Positions 31,945 through 44,007 are shown, counted from the stretch's first letter. The stretch: DNA of 64,000 bases from Papaver somniferum (GCF_003573695.1 NC_039358.1:12958637-13022636), one strand, 5' to 3'. A program made the numbers and translations. Notes: generated by a model not told the origin, from the letters alone.

Positions 31945-34528
31945 TGTTTATGGGTAAAAACTGATTCTGCTGTTTTTGGTAATTTGGGGTATGTTGATGA
32001 GAAACGAGTTCAAACCCTAAACAAATGCATTGCACGAGAGTGCTTTTAGGTTCGAGAAATCAATCTGTAAGACTCTGTCATAAACCAAGATATGGTCGTT
32101 CCAGATTCAATTCGGTCACAAGGTGAAGGAGAAGGGTTGATCTTAGGGAGGGAAGTAAACAATGTGTTGAGATTGTGAAGGTGTAGGATGTTTATGACTT
32201 GTATCAGAATGTTGAACTGGCTTGCACAATGTAAGCTATCAGTTATGGGTGTTTTCTGGATACTGTGACAACACTTGGTTTTTCTGTCCTTTTTTGAAAA
32301 TAGGTCGGAGAACCTATTTATACAAGTCATTGAGCGCAACCTTCATCTCATAGGAAGTGAAGTGATGGAGTAGTGGGTCGTGTAGGTGATTGTCACACGA
32401 TCACGTATTTTCCCACTTCCCTCATCATCGTTAACCATCCATGCCTCCTGACACGTTCTCGTAATGGGCGCGTTGCACGCCGCATGCTATAAACCTCCAT
32501 GCCAATGCCCCAGTAAGTATCCCCCAGTTTGTGACATGTTTGATGTCTCGAACGAGCGGGTCAAGTCGTGGGAACCTCCGCAAGAAATAGCATACGGTGC
32601 TATTAGGTTAAATAACTAAGTTATTTATGAGATTGATATTCATAAAATATCGTGCACGCTCAGTGCATGTAATGCATCGTTTTTTAAGCAAGCACCTCAA
32701 AGAAATCGATATGAATGAAGCATCGTTGTTTTAAAGCTTGATTGAATAAGCCGCGGATCAAGAATCTTAAAATAGAAACACGCACAACCATATTCGAGTG
32801 ATCGTTTGGAGGCCGCATGGTGGGCCACCCTCTGGTCGATCACTCTCTGTGGCAGAGTGGTGGATGGTGATCATTGAGGCGCTCATTGATCACCTAATTT
32901 TTAATCTAAACCGTCCGACCAAGCTGGCAAAGTTGGACGGACGAGATGATTTACGGAACATATTTGTTGTCGTTGATGGAATTTAGGGTTTTTTAAAGGT
33001 GCACAAACATCCCTCTTTGGCTTGGTCAAATCCAAGCAGGGGCGCTATTTTTGAGTGAGCCGATCGAGTGTGCGTGAAGATGGCTCATTGACGTGCATGC
33101 CTGCCCCTCTCAGTCCCACAAATATTCGATCTTGGCCACTCAACTTGACCGGTAAAGATGAGTGTTCGTGATCGACTTGCGAAAGAAACATATTGTCGCA
33201 AAGAGGTTTAAAGGTCGTGTGGCATGCCACCTTTGGGGGCGCGTTTCGAGGCGCCGGGACCTACTGTGCATAGGCCTGTCGGTCACACGCAAAGGTGGAC
33301 CCACGGTGAACACGTTGACTTCCTTGGGACCTCTTGAGTCTATACTCATACCGTCCGTTTAGGCTAGTGAAGATGGATGGTCATGATCGAACTACGACAA
33401 ATGTGCATTGCTGCAAACCCTAATTAGGGTTTTGAATAAGTCACGCACGTGAATTTGGCCAAGCGTTTTGGCACGCCGTGATCCTCTTTTGGAGAGATCG
33501 ATCACGTGGGGACCATGTTGGGCTGACGGTGAACGCATGTGCACCTTCCTGATGGTCCTATATGCGATCTAAGCCATCTGAATAGGCTGGCTAAGTTGGA
33601 TGGTCGTGATCGATTTAAGACACTAGTGGACTTCCGCGACCCTTGGAAAGCATCACGTCCATCATGCTTTGGACAAACGTTCATTGCTCCATGACCATGT
33701 CGTGAGCAAACCGATCAGGTAAGGGTAGAGTGGGCCCGCTAATGTGTACGTTAGCGCTTCCCCAATCGTTGATGGGATGATCTAATCCGTCCAACCAGGC
33801 TGGCAAAGTTGAACGGGTATGATAGCTTTTGAGACCGTGTTTTACGGTCTTGGCTCGTTCGAGCTTGGTTTTTACGCAGCGCAGTCGCTCACGTTTGGGT
33901 CAATGTTTGAAGTGCTCGTGAATGAGAAACATGGGGATCGATCAACTAGAGGACTGGTGGGCCCATCGGCGGTTTCTACGGTGATTGCCTAGTCCTTCTA
34001 GGAGTAAGCTATGTTTGTTAAATCATGCGGCCAAGTTGTGTGGCCGTGATTGTTTCTGAGACTGACATCAACAGTCTAGATTTTCTTTAAGAATAAATGT
34101 GTTTGATCACGCTATCTAAAGTGTGTGAACGCATTGATCTCTTTGCCGTATGAGTATTTTTATGCAGATCTCAATACTGGCACTTCGGGAGATTCATGCT
34201 ACTCTGCTGGGAGTGAACACTTTATCGTCATGTCATGTCAGTAATGAGAGTTCAGCTGGGAACATAGCACTGGAAAATACCGGGGAAATCAGGCATTAAT
34301 TAATAATGCTAGCATAAGATAGAATTCACAGAGTATTTGGGATCGCTACTATGCGCACCATTCTGAATGAATTTCATATATATACTGAGTTGTTCAATAC
34401 ATATGCAAGTAAAGAGGTTTTAGCACTCGTCATTTTCAAATAGCTTCTGTTCCTTTGCAGGATGACAACACATTTAAATACAGGGTTTTGCAATTTTGAC
34501 CATGTACTAAAATCCACCATCAAAAACA
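31945..34528 (-). mobile_element. Tat element 5' LTR
   Basis: 2584 bp, partner of 5709-8302, with the same TATA box (32313-32322) and ~220-bp subrepeat series (32810-34060). On the + strand it starts TGTTTATGGG and ends CCATCAAAAACA. The two copies differ by many point changes and small indels, more than the LTR pair of the nested element, as expected for an older insertion. Confidence 0.93.
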
Positions 34529-34750
34529 ATGCTCCAGCCACTTTTCAACGTTGTACGGTAAGTATATTTTCAGATTATGTGGAAAGCATCATAGAAGTGT
34601 TCATGGAAGATCTTAGCATGTATGGTAATTATTTTGACAAGTGCTTAGATAACCTTACAATTATTCTTAAACGATGCATATAAACTAATATTGTGCTTAA
34701 TTGGGAAAAGTGTCACTTTATGGTGAATCATGAGATTGTGCTAGGCCATG
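34529..34750 (+). pseudogene. pol: Athila reverse transcriptase, catalytic part
   Basis: This resumes the Athila RT after the Tat insertion: the APATFQRC motif, then VFMEDLSMYG, where Athila RT normally has FMDD, so the first Asp of the YxDD-equivalent pair is Glu. A TAA at 34681-34683 interrupts; the same frame continues with LNWEKCHFMV and LGHV to 34750, where the copia solo LTR begins. Confidence 0.9.
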
Positions 34751-37090
34751 TGAAAAAGCGGGGGTCTAACAACCACACCCAATATTTCGCTTAACAATCT
34801 GTATGGACAAACTCCAATATACTTTCTAGAGAATCAACTAGACAGTTAGACTCAATCTAGACAAAAAGTATATCAAAGACTTTTTATCTCTATTTCTCAA
34901 TTTAAATCTTACTCAAGCAAACTGCGAGACTCAATTTAAATACAAGAGAGATAAACTTGGATGGTATCAAAGACCAATATCCAAGTGTCAATCAACTTAA
35001 ATCAACAACCAAAAGGTTGGATCTTCTAATTGTTTGAACAACGCACAACTTGTATTATTTCAATTATATAAATAAATATAATGCGGAAAAGAAATAACAC
35101 AGACACCAGAATTTTGTTAACGAGGAAATCGCAAATGCAGAAAAACTCCGGGACCTAGTCCGATTGAACACACACTGTATTAAGCCGCTAACTTCGGTCT
35201 GGACTGCAGTTGAACCCCAACCAATATCACACTGATCCAAGGTACATTTATGCTCCTACGTCTCTGATCCCAGCAGGATGCTACGTACTTGATTCTCTTA
35301 GCTGATCTCACCCACAACTAAGAGTTGCTACGACCCAAAGTCGAAGACTTTAATAAACAAATCCGTATCACACAGAAAAGTCTATGATAATAGATAAATC
35401 CATCTCCCACGAATATACCTATGAGTTTTGTTCTATCTTTTGATAAATCAAGGTGAACAAGAACTAATTGATAAACCGGTCTTATATTCCCGAAGAACAG
35501 CGTAGTATTATCAATCACCTCACAATAGTCTCAATCGACGCAGCGAAAAAAGATATTGTGGAATCACAAACGATGAGACGAAGATGTTTTTGATTAATTT
35601 TTATCTTGTCTATCGGAGATAAAAATCTCAATCCAATTATTACAATTGTACTCGTACGATAGAAACAGCAAGATCAGATCACACAACTATAAGAAAAGTA
35701 GTATCGGTCTGGCTTCACAATCCCAATGAAGTCTTTAAGTCGTTAACCTGGTTTATAAGAAGAAGCCAAAGGTTAAAGGAGAATCGACTCTAGATTAGCA
35801 CAACTAGTATCACATAGAATGTGTGGGGATTAGGTTTCCCAGTTGCTAGAGTTCTCTCTTATATAGTCTTTCAAATCAGGGTTTGCAATCAATGTTAGCT
35901 TAGTGACAAAGCATTCAATATTCACCGTTAGATGAAAACATGATTAGATTCAAGCTAATATTTATCAACCGTTAGATCGAAAACATAGCTTGTTATACAC
36001 AAATGAAATGCACGTTCCTGGGCTTGTATAACCGTACCCAAACTTGTACATTTGTTGGTTCAACAATAGTTAACCAAATAGTTATCCATATGATCACTTT
36101 CATATCAACCATATTCTTCTTCACCATAACTAGTTCAAATGACTCAAATGAACTAGTTAGAGAGTTGTTCAATTGCAAGGAAATCTTAAGTACTACACAA
36201 GACACAATTGAAGCAAAAATGATTTGATTCACATGAATCGGTTCATGAACTCTATATCCACGGTTTGCAATTGCATTCCTTAGTTTATAAAGATAAGTTC
36301 ACTAAACATCGTTTTTAGACATAACCTACTCAAGTTCGCGGACTGGGTTCGCGGACTTAAGTTCTCAGATGGAGTTCACAAACTCCAGCAGAAATTCTCG
36401 GGTTTGAGAACTTCGCCAGTACGCGGACTGGGTTCGCGGACTTAGCTCACGCACTTCTCCGGTTCACTTGATCAAAAAAGTTCGCAAACTTCGGTTCAAG
36501 CAATAAGGACTTATACATATATGTGTTTCCACAACAATGCTTATATCCTCCAAATGGTTATATAGTCTAAACTCTCATTTCAATCATTGAAACATTCTCA
36601 GAGGACGTTATATAGTTGTTATACACAAACCATTTCTCGTCAGAGCAATTTTCAAATTGATTGAAACATAACATGACTTTCGTCACTAGGTAAATATGAA
36701 CTTGGATAAAGCGAAAGATTTACCAACACATATTTTGAGAAATTGATAGGCGGGGTAAACTCGGCTCGAAATACCAAATGTGTATAATCTAAGTCTATAT
36801 AGCAAAAATACTTTTGTATCAAGATAGGAGATAAATAGACTTTTGAGTGATAGATAATTTCAAGTCTCCACATACCTTTTAGTCTATGAAGATCCACCAG
36901 TTCCTTGAGTAGTCCTTCGTCTTATATGATGATTGTCATGAAGTTCTTGAGCTCAACTACACTTTATATCCTAGTATGAGACCTTAGCTATAGTAGACTA
37001 GAAATAAAGACTTATATTTTTTATCACTAACATTGACAAACATGCTTGAGATAGCAACGCATGCGAGTTCGACCGAGAAATGCTCTAACA
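34751..37090 (-). mobile_element. Copia solo LTR, same family as 9100-17417
   Basis: Reverse complement of the copia LTR: + strand start TGAAAAAGCGGGGG, end GCTCTAACA. The target duplication CCATG is perfect (34746-34750, 37091-37095). It retains the TCCGCGAAC subrepeats (36330-36500). It is more diverged from the LTRs of the 9100-17417 element than those are from each other. No internal region. Confidence 0.93.
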
Positions 37091-37095
37091 CCATG

Positions 37096-37845
37096 TTATA
37101 TCTTCTAGGGGGTTAGAAGTGGACAAGGCTAAGATAGATTTGATTCGGAACTTACAATACCCCACAACTGTGAGGGAGGTTCTCTCTTTTCTAGGTCATG
37201 CAGGTTTTTATAGGAGATTCATCAAGGATTTCTCCAAGATTGCAATGCCCCTGTGTAGACTTTTGCAAAAAGATATGACCTTTGATTGTGACAAGGAATG
37301 CAAGGAGGATTTTGACATCTTGAATGAGTTGTTGACTACCTCACCAATCATCAAACCACCAGACTGGAGCAAGCCCTTTGAGTTGATGTGCGATGCTAGT
37401 GACTATGCCGTGGGAGCCGTGTTGGGACAGCGAGACGGTAAAGTTCCATATGTCATTTATTATGCTTCTAGAACTCTCAACGGAGCACAAATTCAACTAC
37501 TCCACTACTGAAAAGGAGCTTTTGTCCATAGTATTTGCACTAGAGAAGTTTAGATCTTACTTGGTGGGTACAAAGGTGGTTGTTTTCTCTGACCATGCTG
37601 CAGTACGATACTTGCTCACAAAGAAGGATGCGAAGCCAAGGCTCATAAGGTGGATACTCCTTCTTAAAGAGTTCAACTTGCAAATCAAGGACAATAAGGG
37701 CAGTGAGAATACCTTAGAGGATCATCTAAGAAGATTGGTTGTGTCGAAGATGCGATTCCTTTGCATGATAGTTTCCCGGATGAGCAAATCTTTGCGGTTG
37801 TTGGCACAACTCCGTGGTATGCTGATATTGTTAACTTCTTGGTGA
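37096..37845 (+). pseudogene. pol: Athila reverse transcriptase C-terminus and RNase H
   Basis: In phase with 34750 once the LTR is discounted. Visible are RNLQYPTTVREVLSFLGHAG and FYRRFIKDFSKIA (RT connection) and the RNase H motifs [28 protein letters not shown], then after a one-base insertion near 37493 [20 protein letters not shown] and [14 protein letters not shown] further one-base deletion near 37745 shifts the end. Confidence 0.9.
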
Positions 37846-39111
37846 CGGGACAAGTACCTAGTTCCCTGTATACATTTCAAAAAAACAAGCTCAAGAAGAT
37901 TGCCAAGAAATATATATGGGATGAACCTTATTTGTGGAAGCATTGCTCCGATCAAATGATCCGCAGGTGCGTACTTGAATCCGAGTTCCAATCAATTCTG
38001 AAGTTTTGTCACTCATATGTTTGTGGTGGCCATTTCATAGCCAAGAGGACAACCCTCAAGGTTCTCGAAAGTGGTTTTTATTGGCCTACATTGTTTAAGG
38101 ATATATATTTATTTTGCAAGGCTTGTGATAGGTGTCAAATGACAGGCAATCTAGGTGCTGGAAACCAAATGTCGCAAACACCAATTCTCGCTGTTGAGAT
38201 TTTTGATGTTTGGGGCATCGATTTTATGGGGCCTTTTGTGAATTCCAATTGGAAATTTTGTATACTTCTTGTTGTGGATTATGTTTCTAAGTGGATGGAA
38301 GCTAAAGCCACCCCTACTAATGATTCTTAAGTTGTTTGTGAGTTTGTAAAGGCACATATCTTTTCTAGATTTGGTACACCTCGAGTGGTGATTAGTGATG
38401 GAGGTTCGCATTTCAAGAGATCCTTTCACGCTCTTCTAAAGAAGTATAACATTTATCATAAAGTTGGCACACCGTATCATCCACAAACTAGCGGTCAAGC
38501 TGAAATTTCCAAACCAGGAGATTAAGTCCATCCTAGAGAAGACGGTGAACGTTACAAGGAAGGATTGGAGTTATAGACTCAATGACGCTTTTTGGGCGTA
38601 TAGGATAGCTTACAAGACACCCATCGGTATGTCTCCTTTTAGGCTTGTCTATGGTAAACCTTGCCATCTTCTGGTCGAACTTGAGCACAAAGCTTACTGG
38701 GCTATCAAGGTATGTAATATGGAATTAGATGCAGCTGGTGAACATAGGAAGCTTCAACTCAATGAGTTAGAAGAGATACAAAATGATGCATATGAAAGTT
38801 CACGCATTTACAAATAAAAGACCAAGGCTTTCCATGATAAAATGATTTCCCGAAAGAGTTTTGAAGTAGGGAAGAAAGTTCTTTTATTCCATTCTCGTCT
38901 TAAATTGTTTCCCGGTAAACTTAGATCCAGATGGGTTGGACCTTTTGTTGTTACTAATGTGTTTTCTCATGGCGCAGTTGAAATTATTAGTCCCAAAACA
39001 GGGCTGGTTTCCAAGATCAACGGCCATCGTTTGAAACCATCCTATGAGCAGTTTGTGACGGAGAATCAGGATATGGTCACATTGAGTGATCCACTCCCTC
39101 TGGAGGAGTAA
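37761..39111 (+). pseudogene. pol: Athila integrase (broken)
   Basis: HHCC zinc domain (HSYVCGGHF ... CKACDRCQ), first catalytic Asp in WGIDFMGPF, second in [10 protein letters not shown], Glu in GQAEIS. Stops are TAA at 38328-38330 and TAA at 38815-38817; a one-base insertion near 38505 changes phase. The C-terminal domain ends with FEVGKKVLLFHSRLKLFPGK, RWVGPFVVTNVF and GHRLKPSYEQF, and a final stop at 39109-39111. No env-like ORF follows, unlike some Athila elements. Confidence 0.9.
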
Positions 39112-39262
39112 TTGGAGCTGAAAGTCGGGCTGACGACTTTAAACCAAGTGCGCAACCCACCGGTTTTGTATCTTTATCTTTTTATTTTTAAGCATTTTAT
39201 CTTTGTTTTTGCATATCATTTGCTGAATTTCCCACCTTAAACTTTACTTTGAATGACTAAAT

Positions 39263-39300
39263 TTTACATTGAGGACAATGTAAAGTTTAAGTGTGGGGGA
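39263..39300 (+). promoter_or_regulatory. Internal hairpin plus polypurine module (Athila)
   Basis: A perfect 9-bp inverted repeat TTTACATTG/CAATGTAAA with loop AGGA, followed by GTTTAAGTGTGGGGGA. Same design and loop as 26574-26611 in the pol-less element. Confidence 0.7.
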
Positions 39301-40456
39301 GCATTTATATGTTTGTAGAGTTTGATGCCTTTAGTAAAAAAACAAAAAAACAAAAAAAAATAGAAAATAGAAAAAAAAATGCTTTATACACTCCGAAACC
39401 TAGAATCATATGCCTTTAGGATGACACTACCAATCTAAATGGATGGAACCATCTTGGCTGCAGGAATTCAGGAACCCATTAACTAAACGGACAGAATTAT
39501 TCAAGTGTTAGAAATAATATGATAGTTGTTACCATATCTCGGAATGTCACCATATCACCTTCTGTTTTTTATTTTGCAAATTTTTTGTTTCTCTTAAGTG
39601 ATTTGGTAGGTCACTAACATCGAATTGTTATTACTGTTAGGATGAAATAGAGTGATTGAGTTACTAAAAAAAAGACTTGACCAATTAGACCAAACGGAAT
39701 AAAAATATGACACTTGGATAGAAATATGTGTGTGTTCTCCCTGTCTCCGTCGCCTAAACAAGCGTGGAACGCAGGATCCATGGGAACTATCATGTAATCT
39801 GATGACAAGAAGCATGTGCTTGGATCCAAAAGATCTAATCATGTTGTAAAGTAAAAAAAATAAAAATAATAACAATAATTGTTATTATTGTTCAATAAAA
39901 TCGACTCCTGGTTCCCTTGTATATGCCAGTTGAGTTGATCTAGAATTAAGATTGTCGACCGCTGGTTCCCTTGTATATGCCAGCTGTATTGATATTAGAA
40001 TTCAGACCAGTATCTCAATCCAATAGGATTCATAGGTTCATCTTGGAGGTGACCTTCAGACAGATATAGGAAACACCGTTCACTTAGACAACATTCGTAA
40101 ACATCTATCTCTATATCCATATTCTTAATCTATTCATATGTGATTGTGGTTAGTCATATTCCGAGTATTGTGGTTTGTTCAACTTTCTGAGTAGAGCTTA
40201 ATTTACATATATATTAATTTGGATTCACATCAGGGTACCTCCTCCAATAGCCATTTTGGATTCGTTCATAGATTTGTCACAGGTAGCTGTAGTTGGAAAT
40301 ATAGGTTTTGTAGGTAGACCTCTTGTAAACCTTCACGAGACTAAAACTCGTCCACTAGGGACCCCTAGGGATTCAAAGGCTTGTTATACGTGCTAAGTGT
40401 GACCGTAGCCTCGACGACACAGATTTGTATGCATGTTTTAGAATTATTTTGTTTGA

Positions 40457-40495
40457 TTTGCTCGAGGACTAGCAAAGTCTAAGTGTGGGGGAATT
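40457..40495 (+). other. Terminal hairpin and polypurine tract (Athila)
   Basis: Stem TTTGCT/AGCAAA with loop CGAGGACT, then AAGTGTGGGGGAATT next to the LTR start TGATAGGTGTC. This is the expected plus-strand primer position. Confidence 0.85.
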
Positions 40496-42794
40496 TGATA
40501 GGTGTCTAAAACACCTTAATATTTATCTATTGTTTATACTTTCTTTGCTAAGGTTTCTTGTAAATTATGTATCTTATGTTTAGTTTTGAGTTTTAGGTAC
40601 TTTGGAGTAATTTGGAACAAAAGAAGAAGAAACATCACTTAAAAGGCAAAAAGGTGCAACTGTTGTTGGAGGCGAATTATTTCTCACTATTTGCTTTTAT
40701 TTCTTCATCTCTGTCTGAAAAGCATGTCGGCTTTAGTGATGCAATTTCTGTCTGAAAAGCATGACAACTTTAGTGATGAAGAGACATTGAAGAGAAGAAG
40801 TGGATCTGAGAAATAAGAGATGGACGTTGTTGGTGGAAGAATTCGAGAAAGAAGAAAGCGTTCATTTGGAGCAAGGAATGCAGAATCGTCGCTGCACAGG
40901 CAAGCGTTATTGGAAGCACAATGGAGCAAAAGGAGCGGTCATTCTTTAGCTGCTCGTATCAACTCTTAGGGTGCCTAGAGTCATCTGGGTACCCCTTAGC
41001 CAATTCACATGAGTAGCTGTATCACTTCAGTTTCTCTTACCCTAAAATTCAGAGAAGAGTTTATCTATTCCCATTATTTCCTACAACACCTGAAATTGAG
41101 AAAGAATGGCGGCTGAGAAAGGGAGAGATTCAGAGAGAAACTAGAGAGGAAATCGATATGGGTTTTGAGTGTGATATTGCAGATGATATTGGAGAAGAAG
41201 ATGATGAAGTTCGGTGGTGTTTACAAAGGTTTTGAACAAGAAATCAAGGAGGGAGAATCGGATCTGCTATTGTTGGTGACGAAATGGAAGAATTAGTGAA
41301 GATTAATGGCAATTCAGGGCTTGTGAAGGATAACAGAGATGGGGTTTTGATGAATTTACCTCCAAGAGCAGGGAATGAAGAAATTGAGATGAATTTGATG
41401 GTTAGGGTTTGCCTTGAATCTGTGGTCTACTGTAAAGATTGAGAAGTTGTTACTGCTGGAGTTTGAATGAGATGCCAGGGAGACAACAAAGATGAACTGG
41501 AGCTGACATTACAGGTTGTGATTGGTTCATGTGGTGCTGCCTGAAGTGGAAGTGCTATGCAAGAAGGTGATTCTGGTGGTTACTATGGCTTGGTGGTGCT
41601 GGAATGGGTTAAGCTGCTGCAGAAGTTGGATGGCTGTGACAATGGAGTTGTTGCTGGTACTGGTATTACACGTGCAAGAGGATGGTGCATCTTGTGCTTG
41701 AAATGATGAACACTTAGGTGGTTGGTGGATGTAGCTCAATTTGAAGCTACTGGAATGAATTGCAGGAGAGCAGGTGTTGGTGGTTGCGATGCTGTGTCTC
41801 TGGTGGAGTTCAGACAGAACAAGTAGATGTATGCCTAGGTTGTGTTGTGAATTGCAGTTGGTATTGAGATTGACTGAAGTGCAGCTGGAGATGGTGGATT
41901 GGTTTGTTGTGGTTGTTTGCTACTGCTATCTAGCAGATGGAGACGAGATGGCTAGGAAGAATGGTGGCAAGAACTGGTGCTGTAAAATGGTCAAGGAAGG
42001 ATGCTGAGATGCAGAGCCAGTGAAGAGTATATGGAGCTGCTAATGATCGTGCTAGCTCATTGCAGTTGAGCTGGAGCTAGAACTTAGTAGCTGGTGCCAG
42101 CTGATGAGATTATGAAGCAGTCATGAACCTGAGAAGAAGAATGAATGTGTATCAAACTGGAGCTGATGTTGCAGTTCAGATGGCTTGAGTTCTGCGCCTG
42201 TTTTGGTGTTGATTGCTATGGACTTGAAGCTACAAGAGATGCAGGAGTTGAGAAGATTGGTGGTTGCAATTGGGCTGTTATTGCCAGGGATTGCGTTCCA
42301 GTGATTCTGGTGGTCTATGGAGATGGAATTGGTGGTACTGGTTCTATGTGGGTCACTGCAGCTGAACAGAAGGTGAAATGGATTCAGGGTTTGCTGAGAG
42401 TGCGAGAAGAAGTGCGGAAGAACATGAGACGCAGATGGTTGGAGTAATGAGCAGCCATCATGGCTGGATGTGAAGCAGTGAAGCACAATGATTGTGCAAC
42501 ACTGAGTACTGCCTGTGCAAAATGGCTTAGGTTATGGCAATTCCAGATAAGTCAAGTTAGCTCACCTGAATAGCTGACTCGGTTCTGATTCACCTGACCC
42601 GTTTAACCGGTGATTGGGTTGACTTTTCCGGTTACCTAAGCTAATTTCCGGCACCTCAACCAGTTTTCCGGCGACTATTTCTTTTAGCAACATATTTTTA
42701 CTGGGCTATTTTCTACATGGGTTTGACGGGCTTGGTGGACTTCTTGGCGATGTACTTTGGAAGACTATACCTAATATTGTAAAGGAGAAAAAGC

Positions 42795-42802
42795 TATAAA
42801 AG
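42795..42802 (+). promoter_or_regulatory. TATA box of the Athila LTR
   Basis: TATAAAAG, about 1.1 kb before the LTR end and shortly before the part of the 5' LTR visible at base 1. Plausible core promoter; not tested. Confidence 0.5.
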
Positions 42803-43452
42803 AAAGATTTCTACAATATTATCACGTATTCTACTTGGAGCATTTTGGAGATAGCCGCAACTAGGGTTTGCTTTCGTACTTATTTTTCATCTTCTTTATT
42901 TCAATTATTATTGATGATGAACTCCAAAACTATGAGTAACTAAAACTATTTTTTATTGAGGGTGATTTCAAAGCCCGAAATATGAACTCATGATTGATAT
43001 GCAGTAGCTCGTTTTCTCGCAAGTTTAGTTATTGTTTGATTTCTACCATGCTAATAATGCTTATGGATTGTTCCTTAATTGTTTAAGTTCGAAATTAAAT
43101 AGTTATGTCACAATCTTATTGCTAGTTTAGATTTTCTTCGACCCGAATTGTCTAGAGAATTAAACACAAGTAGCAATATGTGGGTATTGATGATGGGACT
43201 TTGTTAAGTACCCATATGTAGAAATTGACACTAGTAGGTGATTCATGCTTTTGAGTTCATCACTAGGATAAACCTTATCTCATAAAACGTAAAGCATTTG
43301 TTTAAGTCATACCTAGTAAGCGTACCTCTAGGGAACTTGGCAAGTAGAATCCGGTAGTCGAGCGCTTCCGTATCCGGTGAGCTTAGGAGATAATAACGGG
43401 ATAGTTGAGCGTACTAATTATCCTAGGGCTGTTAGTAACGAGATAATGCAAA

Positions 43453-43876
43453 GAACGTAGCTTTATGTCAATTTGATTTATATCCCGTGTCCGAGAATGA
43501 ACCTTTAATCAATTTCATCTCACATTTGAATACAACTTTACAATTTCCAGAATTTCTATAACAAAATCATCTTGCTAAGAGTAATTTCATAACAAATTTT
43601 ACTTCATACCTCCCTTGGGACGAATCTGCTTTCATTATATTACTTGCTAGTGTAAAGAAAAGTAGAACGTAGCTTTATGTCAATTTGATTTATATTCCGT
43701 GGCTGAGAATGAACCTTTAATCAATCCCATCTCATATTTGAATACAACTTTACAATTTCCAGAATTTCTATAACAAAATCATCCTGCGAAGAGTAATTTC
43801 ATAACAACTTTTACCTCATACCTCCCTTGGGACGAATCTGCTTTCATTATATTACTTGCTAGTGTAAAGAAAAGTA
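43453..43876 (+). repeat. 212-bp tandem duplication in the Athila 3' LTR
   Basis: GAACGTAGCTTTATGTC begins at 43453 and again at 43665, and the following ~210 bases repeat with few changes. The 5' LTR has a single copy (from about 583), so the duplication arose after insertion or differs between templates. Confidence 0.9.
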
Positions 43877-43909
43877 GAAAAATATTATTTGCGAGTTGAC
43901 ACCTCGTCA

Positions 43910-44007
43910 TTCTCCTGTGCAGTGCATTTGTTTAGGGTTTAGATTTGTTTCTCGGCAGCACATCCAAATTTACCATTCCCAGCAGATTCAGTTTTTACCC
44001 CAAAACA
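43910..44007 (+). mobile_element. End of another Tat-family LTR
   Basis: Ninety-eight bases that match the reverse complement of the start of the Tat LTR (5709 on, 31945 on): GTGCATTTGTTTAGGG-like, then CAGTTTTTACCC and the final CA. It is a + strand LTR 3' end, cut at 43909/43910 by the Athila insertion. The rest of this Tat element should lie left of the window. Confidence 0.8.

Larger units (their letters stand above)
5709..34528 (-). mobile_element. Tat-lineage Ty3/gypsy retrotransposon, host of two nested elements
   Basis: This is a complete but decayed LTR retrotransposon read on the - strand. Its 5' LTR is 31945-34528, the primer site 31929-31942, gag-protease about 31868-30768, RT-RNase H-integrase 22093-18311, an antisense extra gene about 8828-18100, the polypurine tract 8303-8316 and the 3' LTR 5709-8302. 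The RNase H just after RT is followed by a second, archaeal-like RNase H (19927-20469); that and the antisense ORF mark the Tat group (Grande/Ogre relatives). The expected 5-bp duplication is poor (GTAAT on the left; ACAAT or ATGCT on the right, depending on where the LTR ends). Removing the element joins the Athila RT around the FGLCN/APATFQR codons. Confidence 0.92.
39112..40495 (+). other. Athila 3' untranslated region with two hairpin-polypurine modules
   Basis: No ORF. It starts with CTGACGACTTTAAACC after the stop. Module 1 (39263-39300): TTTACATTG-AGGA-CAATGTAAA, a perfect 9-bp stem, then AAGTGTGGGGGA. A ~58-bp tandem duplication (CTGGTTCCCTTGTATATGCC) lies at 39904-40010. A block at 40310-40400 aligns with 29075-29165. 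Module 2 (40457-40495): TTTGCT-CGAGGACT-AGCAAA, then AAGTGTGGGGGAATT abutting the 3' LTR. Confidence 0.8.
40496..43909 (+). mobile_element. Athila 3' LTR (3.4 kb)
   Basis: It starts TGATAGGTGTC and ends GACACCTCGTCA, nearly perfect inverted ends. At 3414 bp it is long for the lineage. 40708-40780 has a short tandem duplication (TCTGTCTGAAAAGCATG). 41100-42480 is strongly G-rich over C, with codon-like GGT/GAT texture but no convincing ORF. TATA box at 42795. A 212-bp tandem duplication (period 43453 to 43665) near the end is absent from the 5' LTR. Confidence 0.92.

Noticed and set aside
39614..39875. Hydrophobic - strand frames of 71-93 codons after Athila pol, a possible env-like ORF
   Set aside because: Wrong strand, overlapping frames and no start near the integrase end; no env-like gene is supported.
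42121..42486. 121-codon Ser/His-rich - strand frame in the Athila LTR
   Set aside because: Composition follows the G-rich + strand; an overlapping 100-codon + strand frame exists as well, so chance is likely.
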